From Collinsella sp. (lineage in GTDB: Bacteria > Actinomycetota > Coriobacteriia > Coriobacteriales > Coriobacteriaceae): a DNA stretch of 64,000 nucleotides. The stretch is taken from contig JAGZSF010000005.1 of assembly GCA_018381235.1 (NCBI GenBank), forward strand, positions 1-64,000, written 5' to 3'. Both the position numbers and the translations under genes were made by a program. Positions 23,822 to 33,148 of the stretch are shown here, in pieces (the first letter of the stretch is position 1; every line of letters starts with the position of its first letter). A model generated the notes under the pieces. That model ran no database searches. It saw only the letters and a list, made by a program, of their open reading frames with translations, and was not told the origin of the DNA.

Positions 23822-25333
23822 TTAGTAGCTATCGTACGAATAGTCGGTAGAATCGGTGGGTGTCTGACCGTCAGTTGCGGTATCGGCGCCATCCGTGGAC
23901 TGGGCATCGATGCCGTCGGTGGTGTCGGTACCGTCGGTGGTGTCGGTACCATCAGAACTTTCACCATTCTCGGAATCAGTCGTCTCCTTCTTGGGAACGG
24001 TGATCGTCACACGCGCCACGCCGGAGGTCTTGGTATCGTAACGGACCTTTTCACCGTTCTTTGTAACGGTGACATCGGAAGGCTTGGACGTGGTGATCTC
24101 GATCGAGGACTCGGGCGTGTACTCCTGCTCAAAGGGGCCAGTCGCCTGGGCGCCATAGACCGACTTGCCGTCGACCTTGACCTCAATCCACGCGGTCTTT
24201 CCCTTGGCAACGGAGACTTTGACCTTCGTGACCTCGTTCTCTTCCTTCTTGGCCGTCGTCTTGGTGGCGTCCGAATCAGTCGACTCATCCGTCGCCTCAT
24301 CGGTGTCTTCGTCCTCGTCGACCGTTTCGGTCTTCTTGGAAGACTTCTTAGTCGTTGTCTTGGTGGCAGCGGGCGTCTCAGGCGTCGCCTCGGGCGCCGA
24401 GGAGCCGCAGCCACGTAGGAGCACCACGATGAGCACGATCAGCAGCAACGCCACGGCGCCGATGCCGGCGTAGACGATACGCGGATCGAGCCCGTTGTTT
24501 TGAGGAGCACGGGATCCGCCGCGTCCACGACCGGAACTGCTGCGGCCGCCTCCCTGAGGCATACGACCGCGATTGCTATCGGAACGGCCGCGATAGCCAC
24601 CCTGGCCTTGAAGGCTGCGCTGACCCGAGCGGGGCGCAAGTTCACCGCGGCCTTGATAGCAACGCTGGCCCGAACGCGGAGCCGAAGAGCGCTGGCCATA
24701 CGGCTGTGATTGAGAGCGAAGACGCTGCGTCACCTGCGTGGTATCGGCATCCGCATAGCCACCGCGAGAGCGTCCCGTAGAGACACCACGGTAACCGCGA
24801 TCGAAATAGCCGCCGTCGCCGTAGCCGGCACGAGGGTCACGCGCCACGCCGCGGGCAGCGGGAAGTGCACGGTCCTCGGGCATCGGCGTACTGCGGAACC
24901 GGTCACGCTGTGAGCGAATCTCCTCGCCCGAACCCGTCTCGGTAATATAACCAGCCTGCTGAGGACGCTGTCCATAGCGGGTCGAACGACCGCCCTGAAC
25001 CATCAGGAAGCGCCCGTTATCGACCGAGGAACGCGAATTGACGTAGCCAGCGGCGTCCTGAAAACGACCACCCTGCTGCGACGTCTCGCGCTCATATGCC
25101 ATCAGGTCGTCAAAGTAGGCATTGACGACCTCGCGCGGATTGAGGCCCAAAAAGCGAGCATAGCTCGAAATCATGCCCTGCGCATAGCCGCGCGGCGGCA
25201 TCGAAGCAAAGTTACCGGTCTCGAAAAACTCGATGATCTGCGGCCTGATTTTGATGGTGTTGGCGACTTGCTGAATGGAAAGGCCCATTCGGCGACGCTG
25301 CTCGAGCAGCATGTCACCAAAGCGTGCAGCCAT
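23822..25333 (-). CDS. RodZ-like helix-turn-helix membrane protein
   Basis: 503-aa protein. An N-terminal Cro-type helix-turn-helix (about 1-75; MGLSIQQVANTIKIRPQIIE) as in RodZ/YmfM is followed by a long Arg/Gly/Ser/Gln-rich disordered region, one membrane helix at about 285-308, a Lys/Thr/Glu-rich spacer, a C-terminal DUF4115-like beta domain (about 370-455) and a Thr/Asp repeat tail (DGTDTTDGTDTTDG). RodZ links MreB to wall synthesis. The start overlaps the ftsK stop by one base (TGATG), the same neighbour as in Bacillus ymfM. The disordered region and tail make it much longer than usual. Confidence 0.82.
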   Translation of the reverse strand: MAARFGDMLLEQRRRMGLSIQQVANTIKIRPQIIEFFETGNFASMPPRGYAQGMISSYARFLGLNPREVVNAYFDDLMAYERETSQQGGRFQDAAGYVNSRSSVDNGRFLMVQGGRSTRYGQRPQQAGYITETGSGEEIRSQRDRFRSTPMPEDRALPAARGVARDPRAGYGDGGYFDRGYRGVSTGRSRGGYADADTTQVTQRLRSQSQPYGQRSSAPRSGQRCYQGRGELAPRSGQRSLQGQGGYRGRSDSNRGRMPQGGGRSSSGRGRGGSRAPQNNGLDPRIVYAGIGAVALLLIVLIVVLLRGCGSSAPEATPETPAATKTTTKKSSKKTETVDEDEDTDEATDESTDSDATKTTAKKEENEVTKVKVSVAKGKTAWIEVKVDGKSVYGAQATGPFEQEYTPESSIEITTSKPSDVTVTKNGEKVRYDTKTSGVARVTITVPKKETTDSENGESSDGTDTTDGTDTTDGIDAQSTDGADTATDGQTPTDSTDYSYDSY

Positions 25334-28113
25334 CAGAATCCTCCAAACTCACGATCTTCACGTGCCATCTCGGCGTCGACAGATTCCAGCGCGGCAAGCC
25401 CCTCCTCGTCCAGCAGGACCTCGCGCGGCTTGGAACCGTCGGGCGGACCGACGACACCCTTTTCTTCCAGCATGTCCATAATACGCCCGGCGCGCGCATA
25501 GCCAACCTTCAGACGACGTTGCAGGCCAGATGTGGAGCCAAGCTGCGATTCCACCACAATATGGGCGGCTTCCCAAATGAGAGGATCATCGTCTTGCGGC
25601 TCGGCGACTCCGGTGCGGACAATGCCGCCGCCACCCGCCATGGACATGGAAGCGGGCGCCACGGCAGACAGGATCTCCTCGTGGTAGTCGGGCTCGCTCT
25701 GCGACTTGACGAACTCGACAATCTCGTTGATTTCGTCATCCGAGACAAAGCAGCCCTGGATACGGCGAGGCTTGCCCCAGTCGACCTTTGAGAAAAGCAT
25801 GTCGCCCAAACCAGTGAGCTTTTCGGCGCCCATCTGATCAATGATGACGCGCGAGTCGATACCCGTGGCGACGTTAAAGGCGATGCGGTTGGTGATGTTA
25901 GCCTTGATAAGGCCCGTCACCACGTTGGAGCTCGGGCGCTGCGTGGCCACGATAAGGTGGATACCGGCGGCACGGCCCAGCTGAGCAATACGCACGATCG
26001 AGGCCTCGACATCCTTACCGGCGACCATCATCAGGTCCGAGAGCTCGTCGATGATGATGACCAGGTAGGGCATCTTTTGCGGCGGGTTATCGTAATGCTC
26101 AAACTCGCCGGCGGCCTGCTTTTCGTTGTAGGTCGAGATCTTACGCACGTTGAGACGCTCGAAGACCTTCAGGCGACGCTCCATCTCGGACACGGCCCAT
26201 TGCAGAGCGCTCGCGGCCTGCTTGGGCTCGGTCACTACAGGCACGTAAAGATGCGGCAGACCGTTATAGCCCGCAAGCTCGACGCGCTTGGGGTCGACCA
26301 TGATCAGGCGAACGTCCTCGGGAAGGGCGCGCATGAGCAAGGTTGTGATGATGGAGTTGATCATGACCGACTTACCGGAACCCGTGGTACCGGCGATCAG
26401 CAGGTGGGGCATCTTGGCAAGGTCGGCGACGACCGGCGTACCCTCGGCATCTCGACCGATGGCGAGCTCGAGCGGACCGCCCTTCACATAGGGAAGCACG
26501 TCGCCCAGGTTGACGTTCTGGCGCTTGCGATTGGGGATCTCGATACCCACAAGCGAGGTGCCGGGGATCGGGGCAAAGATACGTACCGACTGGGCAGCGA
26601 GCGAAAGCGCGATATCGTCCTCGAGGCTCGAAATCTTGCTCACGCGCTCGCCCTCACCAGGTTGCAGCTTAAAGGTCGTCACCGTGGGGCCGGCGATCCA
26701 GCCGACCACGCGGGCACTGCGGCCAAACTCAAGCAAGGTGGATTGCAGTGACTCAGCGGTCTGCTCCAACTCCTTGTCCGAAGACGCGGCGGAAGCCGAC
26801 TGCGGGTTGGCATGCAGGATTTCGAGCGGCGGAAGCTTGAGGCCGTCCTCTTCTTCGCCCTCGTTATCTGCGGCGCCACCGTCCGCTCCCCCATCGCTAG
26901 CCGCAGCCGATTCGACGGCACTCGAGGCAGGCGCATCGGCAACCTTGGGATGCTTCAAGAAGTCGGGAATCTGAGGTGCTGCCGAGACAGGATTCACGGC
27001 AAACGGCGGCTCGAACTCGTCGATCTTATCGGGGTCGTCTTCCATCGAAAGCTGGCCGGTTACCTGGTCGCGCTTTGCATGGCGACGCGGCAGCAAAGTT
27101 GTCTTTGCGGTCTCAATCGGAGCCTCGTCGTCCCCGTCATCGCCCTCGGTAAGCTCAATCTCGCTATCGGACCAGGACGGGTCGGGCTCACTTGTATTCA
27201 ACTTGGGTGTGGCCTTGCCCTTCTTGGCATGGCGGCGCGGCAGCAGCGTTGTCTTAGCGCGCTCGGCCTGCGCGGCATCGGATACGTCGACAAACGGATC
27301 CTCGTCCTCGTCGTCATTGTCCAAAACCGGGTCCACATCGTTGCCCATGACCGTGGTCACGGCAGCATCGGAGCCCTTTTGACGAAGAATGCTCAGGTGC
27401 GGACGGGCAACGCCGGGCACCGACAGGGCTTCGTCGTCACCCCACGGACTCGCGTTAACATCGGCACGACGGCGCTCGGCAAAATCGGCCGCGCGGTCGC
27501 GAGCAGAGCGCAAAACGCCGCCAACCGAAAAGCCGATGATGACCAAGCCCACGACGACAAGGCCCAACAGGACTACCATCGCGATAGGCTTACCCAGGGC
27601 ATTCTGCAGCGCACTCGCAATAAACGCACCGATGTAGCCACCCGAGGCGGACAAATTTTGCGGCGTGAACATAAGGTCACACGAGTCGCTCGTACCCGGC
27701 ACCATCAGCGAAAGAATGGAGACGACGGCGATAAAGACCACGGCGCCGCCCGCAACAGAGCGCACGTTGAGCGGCGAGTCCTCGCCTAAAAAGAGCGTGG
27801 CGGCAAACAGCAAAATGACGATCGGCAGCACGTAGGCGCCCAGACCAAAGCCCAGGTGGTAGAAACCGGCAACCGCAGCCGTAACGGGTGCGGTCGCCGG
27901 CGAAATCACGGCAATGAAGGACGCAATCGCCAAAACGGCTATGACCACGCCGGCGATATCGCGGTTGGCCGAGGGCTCGACCAAGGGCTCAAAATCGTCA
28001 AAGTCCGCCTCGTGGCCCTTATTGGCACGCAGATGGGAACCGGCACCCTTAGCAGATGCCGGTTGGTTATTGGTCTTATTGCCTTTGGCGTTTTGTGCAG
28101 ATCCGCGCGCCAA
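25333..28113 (-). CDS. ftsK: DNA translocase FtsK/SpoIIIE
   Basis: 926-aa septal DNA pump for chromosome segregation. Four N-terminal membrane helices (about 50-190), an acidic linker containing two copies of the TTLLPRRHAK motif (about 286-350), the motor domain with Walker A GTTGSGKS (near residue 579) and Walker B IIIDELSDLMM, and a C-terminal winged-helix gamma domain (KVGYARAGRIMDMLEEKGVVG) that reads KOPS-like sites. It starts 1 bp after the rnjA stop, so RNase J, FtsK and the RodZ-like protein share a transcript. Confidence 0.96.
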   Translation of the reverse strand: MARGSAQNAKGNKTNNQPASAKGAGSHLRANKGHEADFDDFEPLVEPSANRDIAGVVIAVLAIASFIAVISPATAPVTAAVAGFYHLGFGLGAYVLPIVILLFAATLFLGEDSPLNVRSVAGGAVVFIAVVSILSLMVPGTSDSCDLMFTPQNLSASGGYIGAFIASALQNALGKPIAMVVLLGLVVVGLVIIGFSVGGVLRSARDRAADFAERRRADVNASPWGDDEALSVPGVARPHLSILRQKGSDAAVTTVMGNDVDPVLDNDDEDEDPFVDVSDAAQAERAKTTLLPRRHAKKGKATPKLNTSEPDPSWSDSEIELTEGDDGDDEAPIETAKTTLLPRRHAKRDQVTGQLSMEDDPDKIDEFEPPFAVNPVSAAPQIPDFLKHPKVADAPASSAVESAAASDGGADGGAADNEGEEEDGLKLPPLEILHANPQSASAASSDKELEQTAESLQSTLLEFGRSARVVGWIAGPTVTTFKLQPGEGERVSKISSLEDDIALSLAAQSVRIFAPIPGTSLVGIEIPNRKRQNVNLGDVLPYVKGGPLELAIGRDAEGTPVVADLAKMPHLLIAGTTGSGKSVMINSIITTLLMRALPEDVRLIMVDPKRVELAGYNGLPHLYVPVVTEPKQAASALQWAVSEMERRLKVFERLNVRKISTYNEKQAAGEFEHYDNPPQKMPYLVIIIDELSDLMMVAGKDVEASIVRIAQLGRAAGIHLIVATQRPSSNVVTGLIKANITNRIAFNVATGIDSRVIIDQMGAEKLTGLGDMLFSKVDWGKPRRIQGCFVSDDEINEIVEFVKSQSEPDYHEEILSAVAPASMSMAGGGGIVRTGVAEPQDDDPLIWEAAHIVVESQLGSTSGLQRRLKVGYARAGRIMDMLEEKGVVGPPDGSKPREVLLDEEGLAALESVDAEMAREDREFGGF

Positions 28114-28114
28114 A

Positions 28115-29785
28115 CTAAACCTCCATGACGACCGGGATGATCATCGGACGGGTGCGCGTACGGCTCCAAATAAAGTTGGAGAGCGAATCGCGCACGGCCT
28201 TGCGAATGGCATCGGAGCCGCTGCTCGTAAAGCTAAACTTGCCCTTCTCGATCGTCTTCATAATAGACGCGGAGGCATCCTCGGAGAACTGGTCGTCGAT
28301 GGCAAACGAGACGCCGCGACCCGAGAACTCGATGGCCTCGATCTTCTTGTGCTTGAGCGAGACGATGGCAACAGCGGTAACCATACCGTCATTAGCGAGC
28401 TTCTGACGATCGCGCAAGACGATGGGGTCGGTATCGCCGATACGCAGGCCGTCGACGTAGACGACGCCGGACTCGACGGGCGTACCGCGCTTGACGATAC
28501 CGCCGCGCATCTCGAGCGTATCGCCGTTATCGAGGATAAAGATGTGATCATCCTTGATGCCCATCTTGCGGGCCAGCTGGGCATGGGCGCGCAGATGCAC
28601 GGCTTCACCGTGAACCGGCATAAAGTACGTGGGCTTGGCCATGGCCATCAGGAGCTTGAGTTCCTCCTGGCTACCATGACCGGAGACGTGAACGAGAGCG
28701 CGGTTCTTATCCCACACGTCGCAGCCGAGCTTGGCCAGACTGTTGACGACCTGCTGGACGGCCTTCTCGTTGCCAGGAACGGGAGTTGCCGAAAGGATGA
28801 CGGTATCGCCCTCGTGGATGGAGAGCGTCTTGTGCTCACCGTTGGCCATGCGGGACAAGGCCGACAGCGGCTCACCCTGAGAGCCGGTGCACATGACGAC
28901 GATCTTGTCGTCGGGCAGGTTATCGATATCGAAGGCATCGATGATATCGGCATCGTCGATGTTGAGGTAGCCCAGCTCGCGCGCGACGCGGGTGTTGGTG
29001 AGCATGGAGCGACCGGTCACAACGACCTTACGGCCGCACTTGCGGGCGGCATCGCAGATCTGCTGCAGGCGATGGATATGGCTCGAGAACGACGCGACGA
29101 ACACGCGACCCGGGGCGTTCTTGATGGCATGCAGCAGGTTGGGACCAACCTCGGCCTCGGACTTGGTAAAGCCAGGAACCGTGGCGTTGGTGGAGTCGGA
29201 AAGCAGCAGGTCGATGCCCTGCTTGGCAAAGCGGCTGATAGCGGCATAGTCGGGCGTGACACCATCGATGGGCGTCTGGTCGAGCTTAAAGTCGCCGGTG
29301 TGCATAACGGTGCCCTGGTTGGTGCGGATGAACACGCCCAGAGCGCCGGGGATGGAGTGCGTCATCGAGAAGAAGTCGAGCGAGATGCCACCGAGGTTGA
29401 CATGGCTGCCGCCCTTGACCTCGCGGAACTTGGGTGCGCGGATGCGGAACTCAGAAAGCTTGCCCTCGATAAAGCCAAGCGTCAGCTTGCTCGAGAAGAT
29501 GGGCACCTTATTGTTGAGGTCCTGTAGCAGATACGGAAGCGAACCAGTGTGGTCCTCGTGGCCGTGGGTGACGATGATGCCGCGAAGCTTCTCCTCGTTC
29601 TCCAGAACATAGGTGTAGTCGGGAAGCACCAGATCGATACCAGGCTGGGAGTCATCCGGGAACATGAGACCGGCGTCGACGAGCACCATGTCGTCGCCGC
29701 ACTCGAAGACCGTCATGTTCTTGCCGATGCCGTCAAGGCCGCCGAGCGGGATGATCTTCAAGGGAGATGATTTTTTAGCTGCCAT
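28115..29785 (-). CDS. rnjA: Ribonuclease J
   Basis: 556-aa metallo-beta-lactamase/beta-CASP nuclease with 5'-3' exonuclease and endonuclease activity. The metal site HGHEDHTGS lies near residue 78, followed by the beta-CASP region and a C-terminal KH-like domain. RBS GGAAACC is weak but close to GAAAGGAAA. With RNase Y and PNPase nearby, it completes the Gram-positive-type mRNA decay set. A 5'-UTR hairpin and repeat B1 lie upstream. Confidence 0.95.
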   Translation of the reverse strand: MAAKKSSPLKIIPLGGLDGIGKNMTVFECGDDMVLVDAGLMFPDDSQPGIDLVLPDYTYVLENEEKLRGIIVTHGHEDHTGSLPYLLQDLNNKVPIFSSKLTLGFIEGKLSEFRIRAPKFREVKGGSHVNLGGISLDFFSMTHSIPGALGVFIRTNQGTVMHTGDFKLDQTPIDGVTPDYAAISRFAKQGIDLLLSDSTNATVPGFTKSEAEVGPNLLHAIKNAPGRVFVASFSSHIHRLQQICDAARKCGRKVVVTGRSMLTNTRVARELGYLNIDDADIIDAFDIDNLPDDKIVVMCTGSQGEPLSALSRMANGEHKTLSIHEGDTVILSATPVPGNEKAVQQVVNSLAKLGCDVWDKNRALVHVSGHGSQEELKLLMAMAKPTYFMPVHGEAVHLRAHAQLARKMGIKDDHIFILDNGDTLEMRGGIVKRGTPVESGVVYVDGLRIGDTDPIVLRDRQKLANDGMVTAVAIVSLKHKKIEAIEFSGRGVSFAIDDQFSEDASASIMKTIEKGKFSFTSSGSDAIRKAVRDSLSNFIWSRTRTRPMIIPVVMEV

Positions 29786-29873
29786 AGGTTAGTGTGGTTT
29801 CCTTTCTTCGAAACGGGTCTGGAACAACCGACGGGGCGCTTCTGGCAAACCGACCGCCGGGAACGTACAAACA

Positions 29874-29910
29874 TGCATCGCAGAGTCGATGCAATAACCA
29901 CAGTATGATA
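29874..29910 (-). promoter_or_regulatory. Candidate rnjA promoter and leader hairpin
   Basis: On the minus strand a TATCAT -10-like hexamer (29905-29910) is followed by a perfect 7-bp hairpin TGCATCG/CGATGCA (29874-29893). The leader would be about 110 nt, long enough for post-transcriptional control. No good -35 is visible. Confidence 0.4.
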
Positions 29911-29981
29911 CCCATTTGCACAACAACAGACCACCCATGCATCAAAGCCCCATCTGAACCTGTGTATCCCGCCGGTCAGGG

Positions 29982-30106
29982 CTCAGCGGCCCCGGCACGG
30001 GCTAAGTTTCCTGCTCTACAGTCCTGCGCAAGACGGAAAGCACATTAAGTGCTTTCCTTTGCGTGCGGAACTCGCGATAAACTTAGCCCGTGCCGGGCCC
30101 GCTGAG
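29982..30106. repeat. Family B structured repeat, copy B1
   Basis: 28-bp arms (29982-30009 and 30079-30106) complementary at 27 of 28 positions enclose an 81-bp core bounded by AAGTTT and AAACTT (30004-30084). Inside is a 9-bp stem GGAAAGCAC/GTGCTTTCC (30035-30043, 30049-30057). The core matches B2 in inverse orientation at 71 of 81 positions. Confidence 0.88.
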
Positions 30107-30256
30107 ACCAGACCTGCCAAAATGGGACAGGTTTATTTTGGTTGGTTTTATCTGAGGATATGCCGGGTGTGCAGCTATCGACAATTCAGAAAAAAGGAAA
30201 GCTGAATTGACCATCTGACAAAATCGAAACCCGCACCAACCAGCCCTTTTGCTATT

Positions 30257-30376
30257 CCCGGCGGGGGCCGCGGGTAAAGTTTATCGCGAGTTCCGCACGA
30301 ACAGGAGGCCACTTAATGTGGCCTCCGTCGTGAGCAGGACTGTAGAGCAGGAAACTTCATATGCGGCCCTCCCGGG
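30257..30376. repeat. Family B structured repeat, copy B2 (inverted relative to B1)
   Basis: The 81-bp core (30277-30357) equals the reverse complement of the B1 core except for 10 bases. Six of these are three compensating pairs in the inner stem, here GGAGGCCAC/GTGGCCTCC (30304-30312, 30318-30326). The outer arms (CCCGG-CGG... and ...CCCGGG, to 30376) are GC-rich, partly self-complementary and unlike those of B1. The 150 bp between B1 and B2 hold only a small hairpin (30183-30208). Confidence 0.87.
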
Positions 30377-30383
30377 CGCAAGC

Positions 30384-30413
30384 AAAAGGGCGACCCCCTT
30401 AGGAGTCGCCCTT
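30384..30413 (-). terminator. Terminator of pnp
   Basis: 9-bp stem AAGGGCGAC/GTCGCCCTT (30386-30394, 30405-30413) with a 10-nt loop; on the minus strand it is followed by TTTTGC. It lies 23 bp after the pnp stop. Confidence 0.85.
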
Positions 30414-30436
30414 GTTGAGCTGCTTATGTTTAGCTG

Positions 30437-32683
30437 TTACTCGGCGTCGTGGTGACGGCGGGGCTTGCGGCCTCCGTTGTCGCCGGGACGGCGCGGACGG
30501 TCGCTGCGCTCAGAGCGCTCGCGACGCGGACGCTCACGGCGCTGGAAGTGCTCGCCGTCGCCCTCGGAGGCACCCTCGGCACGAGCCGGGGCCTCGGGCT
30601 TATCAAGACGATCGAGCGAGATCTTGCCGCGATCGTCGACCTCGATGACGACGACCTTGACCTCGTCGCCCACGTTGAGGACGTCCTCGACCTTCTCCAC
30701 GCGGCCCTTGGCGACGCGGGAGATGTGCAGCAGGCCGTCCTTACCGGGCAGCAGGTTGACGAAGGCGCCGAAGGGCTGGATGGAGACCACGCGACCGGTG
30801 TACTCCTCGCCCGGCTCGGGAACCTTGATAATGAGCTTGATACGCTCGACGGCCTGGTCGACAGACTCGCCGGTGCCGCCGACAAAGACGGTGCCGTCCT
30901 CCTGGATGTCGACCGAGGCGCCGGTCTCGTCCTGGATACCGCGGATGACCTTACCGCCGGAACCGATGACGTCGCGGATCTTGTCGGTCGGAACCTGGAT
31001 GGAGACGATGCGCGGGGCGGTGCTGCGCGTGGTGTGGCGCGGCTCGGGGATCACATCGAGCATCTTCTGCAGGATGAAAGCGCGACCCTCCTTGGCCTGC
31101 TGCAGGGCGCGGGCCAGGATGTCGAAGGTGAGGCCGGTAGCCTTGTTGTCCATCTGCAGGGCGGTGATGCCCTCGGTGGTGCCGGTGACCTTAAAGTCCA
31201 TGTCGCCCAGGAAGTCCTCGAGACCCTGGATGTCGGACAGGACCACGGTCTTGCCCTCCTCCTGGATCAGGCCCATGGCGATACCGGAGACCGGGCGCTT
31301 AATGGGCACGCCGCCGTCCATAAGGGCGAGCGTGGAGCCGCAGGTCGAAGCCATCGAAGAGGAGCCGTTGGACTCCATGACCTCGGAGACGACGCGGATG
31401 GCGTAGGGGAACTCGTTCTCGTCGGGGAGCACCGGAAGCAGTGCGCGCTCGGCCAGGTTGCCGTGGCCGATCTCGCGGCGCTTGGGGCTACCCATGCGGC
31501 CGGTCTCGCCGGTGCAGAACGGCGGGAAGTTGTAGTGGTGCATGTAGCGCTTGCCCTCGGTGGGCTCGATGGTATCCAAACGCTGGCCCTCGTTGAGCAT
31601 GCCGAGCGACAGGACAGAGAGCACCTGGGTCTGGCCACGCTGGAACAGGCCGGAGCCGTGAACGAGCGGCAGGTAGTTGTCCTTCACCATGATGGGGCGA
31701 ATCTCATCGGCGGCACGGCCGTCGACGCGCTCACCGGTCTCGACGACCATGGTGCGCATGGCCTTCTTCTCGAGCTTCTTGAGCGCCACGGGGATCTCGC
31801 GCTCCCAAGCGGCCTGCTCCTCCTCGGTGAACTCGGCACGGATGGACTCCTTCAGAGCCTCGACCTTGCCGATACGGGAGAGCTTGTCGGCGTCGCGAAG
31901 GGCGGCTGCCATCTCGTCGTAGTGGGCGAAGATGCGCTCCTGGACCTCCTCGACGGGCTGGTCGAGCGGGTACTCCTTCTTGACGATGGGGCCGTTGACC
32001 TGCTCCCACTCGGCGACGAACTCGTCCTGAGCCTGGCAGAAGGCAGCAAGGGCCTCCTGGCCAAACTTCATGGCGGCGAGCATGTCGTCCTCGGAGATCT
32101 CCTCGGCGCCGGCCTCGACCATCGAGATGAAGTCGGCAGAGCCGCCCAGCTCCAGGTCCAGGTCGGAGTTCTCGCGCTCCTCATAGGTGGGGTTGACGAT
32201 AAACTCGCCGGTCTCCACGTTGCGGCCGATGCGCACGCAGGCAAGCGGGCCCTCGAAGGGCACGCCACCAAGCGTCATGGCCAGAGAGGCACCCATGACG
32301 TTGATGACGTCGAAGGGGTTGACCTGGTCGGCGACGAGCGAGGTGGCGACGATGTGCACCTCGTTGCGGAAGCCGTCCGGGAAGCTCGGGCGGATCGGGC
32401 GGTCGATCATGCGAGCGGTGAGCGTGGCCTTCTCACTGGGACGGCCCTCACGCTTGAGGTAGCCACCCGGGATGCGGCCGGCGGCGTACATCTTCTCGTT
32501 GAAGTCGACGGTCAGCGGGAAGAAGTCGTAGTTCTTACGCTCCTTGGAGACGACCACGGTGTCGAGCATCGTGGTGTCGCCCTGCTTGACCAGACAGGCG
32601 CCGGTGGCCTGCTTGGCAAGCTCGCCGGACTCAAAGGTGTAGGTCTTGCCGTACAGCTCAAAGGTCTTGGATACGAGTGTCAT
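30437..32683 (-). CDS. pnp: Polyribonucleotide nucleotidyltransferase (PNPase)
   Basis: 748-aa phosphorolytic 3'-5' exoribonuclease. Two RNase PH domains (about 10-230 and 330-545; active-site region GSSSMASTCG), then a KH domain (VIGSGGKVIRGIQDETG) and an S1 domain (GEEYTGRVVSIQPFGAFV). The C-terminal tail beyond S1 is unusually rich in Arg, Asp and Glu with RRERPRRERSER-type repeats, probably an RNA-binding or partner-binding extension. It lies downstream of rpsO, the classic rpsO-pnp order. Confidence 0.97.
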   Translation of the reverse strand: MTLVSKTFELYGKTYTFESGELAKQATGACLVKQGDTTMLDTVVVSKERKNYDFFPLTVDFNEKMYAAGRIPGGYLKREGRPSEKATLTARMIDRPIRPSFPDGFRNEVHIVATSLVADQVNPFDVINVMGASLAMTLGGVPFEGPLACVRIGRNVETGEFIVNPTYEERENSDLDLELGGSADFISMVEAGAEEISEDDMLAAMKFGQEALAAFCQAQDEFVAEWEQVNGPIVKKEYPLDQPVEEVQERIFAHYDEMAAALRDADKLSRIGKVEALKESIRAEFTEEEQAAWEREIPVALKKLEKKAMRTMVVETGERVDGRAADEIRPIMVKDNYLPLVHGSGLFQRGQTQVLSVLSLGMLNEGQRLDTIEPTEGKRYMHHYNFPPFCTGETGRMGSPKRREIGHGNLAERALLPVLPDENEFPYAIRVVSEVMESNGSSSMASTCGSTLALMDGGVPIKRPVSGIAMGLIQEEGKTVVLSDIQGLEDFLGDMDFKVTGTTEGITALQMDNKATGLTFDILARALQQAKEGRAFILQKMLDVIPEPRHTTRSTAPRIVSIQVPTDKIRDVIGSGGKVIRGIQDETGASVDIQEDGTVFVGGTGESVDQAVERIKLIIKVPEPGEEYTGRVVSIQPFGAFVNLLPGKDGLLHISRVAKGRVEKVEDVLNVGDEVKVVVIEVDDRGKISLDRLDKPEAPARAEGASEGDGEHFQRRERPRRERSERSDRPRRPGDNGGRKPRRHHDAE

Positions 32684-32785
32684 TGTTCTCCTTTACCCCA
32701 CAGGCCCCTTGCCTGCGGGCTTCTCATGTGACGTGGGCCCCCTGCCCCCGCCACGCTTCAGAGCGTGATTGTTCACGCCCTTACA

Positions 32786-32817
32786 CAAAAAGAGCGCCCC
32801 GCTGCGCAGGACGCTCT
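32786..32817 (-). terminator. Terminator between rpsO and pnp
   Basis: Stem AGAGCGCCCC/ACGCTCT region (32791-32817) with loop, followed on the minus strand by TTTTTGTG. It lies 17 bp after the rpsO stop, so pnp needs read-through or its own promoter. A further small hairpin CACGC/GCGTG lies at 32752-32767. Confidence 0.8.
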
Positions 32818-32833
32818 TAGCATGTACAAATCC

Positions 32834-33112
32834 TTACTGGATGTTGTCGCGGATGCCCAGAGCCTTGATGAGCTCACGGTACTCGACGATGTCGTTCTTC
32901 TTGATGTAGGAGAGAAGACGACGACGACGGCCGACGAGCATGAGCAGGCCACGACGGGTGTGGAAGTCCTTCTGGTGGGACTTCATGTGCTCGGTCAGCT
33001 CCTTGATGCGCTCGGACAGGATGGCGACCTGAACCTTGGGGTTGCCGGTGTCGACCGGGGTGTTACCGAACTGGGCAGTCAGCTCCGCCTTGCGCTCTTT
33101 GGAAACAGTCAT
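32834..33112 (-). CDS. rpsO: 30S ribosomal protein uS15
   Basis: 92-aa S15 that binds the 16S rRNA central domain. Typical features: GNTPVDTGNPKVQVAILSERI, the LTEHMKSHQKDFHTRRGL helix and LVGRRRRLLSYI. The ATG at 33112 has AAAGGTG upstream. The 5' leader has a strong palindrome just before the RBS, a possible site for autoregulation or processing. Confidence 0.98.
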   Translation of the reverse strand: MTVSKERKAELTAQFGNTPVDTGNPKVQVAILSERIKELTEHMKSHQKDFHTRRGLLMLVGRRRRLLSYIKKNDIVEYRELIKALGIRDNIQ

Positions 33113-33132
33113 TGTTTCACCTTTCGTTTTAC

Positions 33133-33148
33133 GTCGCCCGCGGGCGAC
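33133..33148 (-). promoter_or_regulatory. Hairpin in the rpsO leader
   Basis: Perfect 16-bp palindrome GTCGCCCGCGGGCGAC ending 20 bases before the rpsO start codon. The stem would lie next to the RBS in the mRNA, where S15 autoregulatory structures are found in several bacterial groups. Confidence 0.5.

Noticed and set aside
30249..30455. A 68-codon frame inside repeat B2
   Set aside because: The sequence is explained by the structured repeat and the pnp terminator.
30449..32731. A 760-codon plus-strand open frame opposite pnp
   Set aside because: Antisense shadow of the biased pnp codons; no RBS or domain signal.
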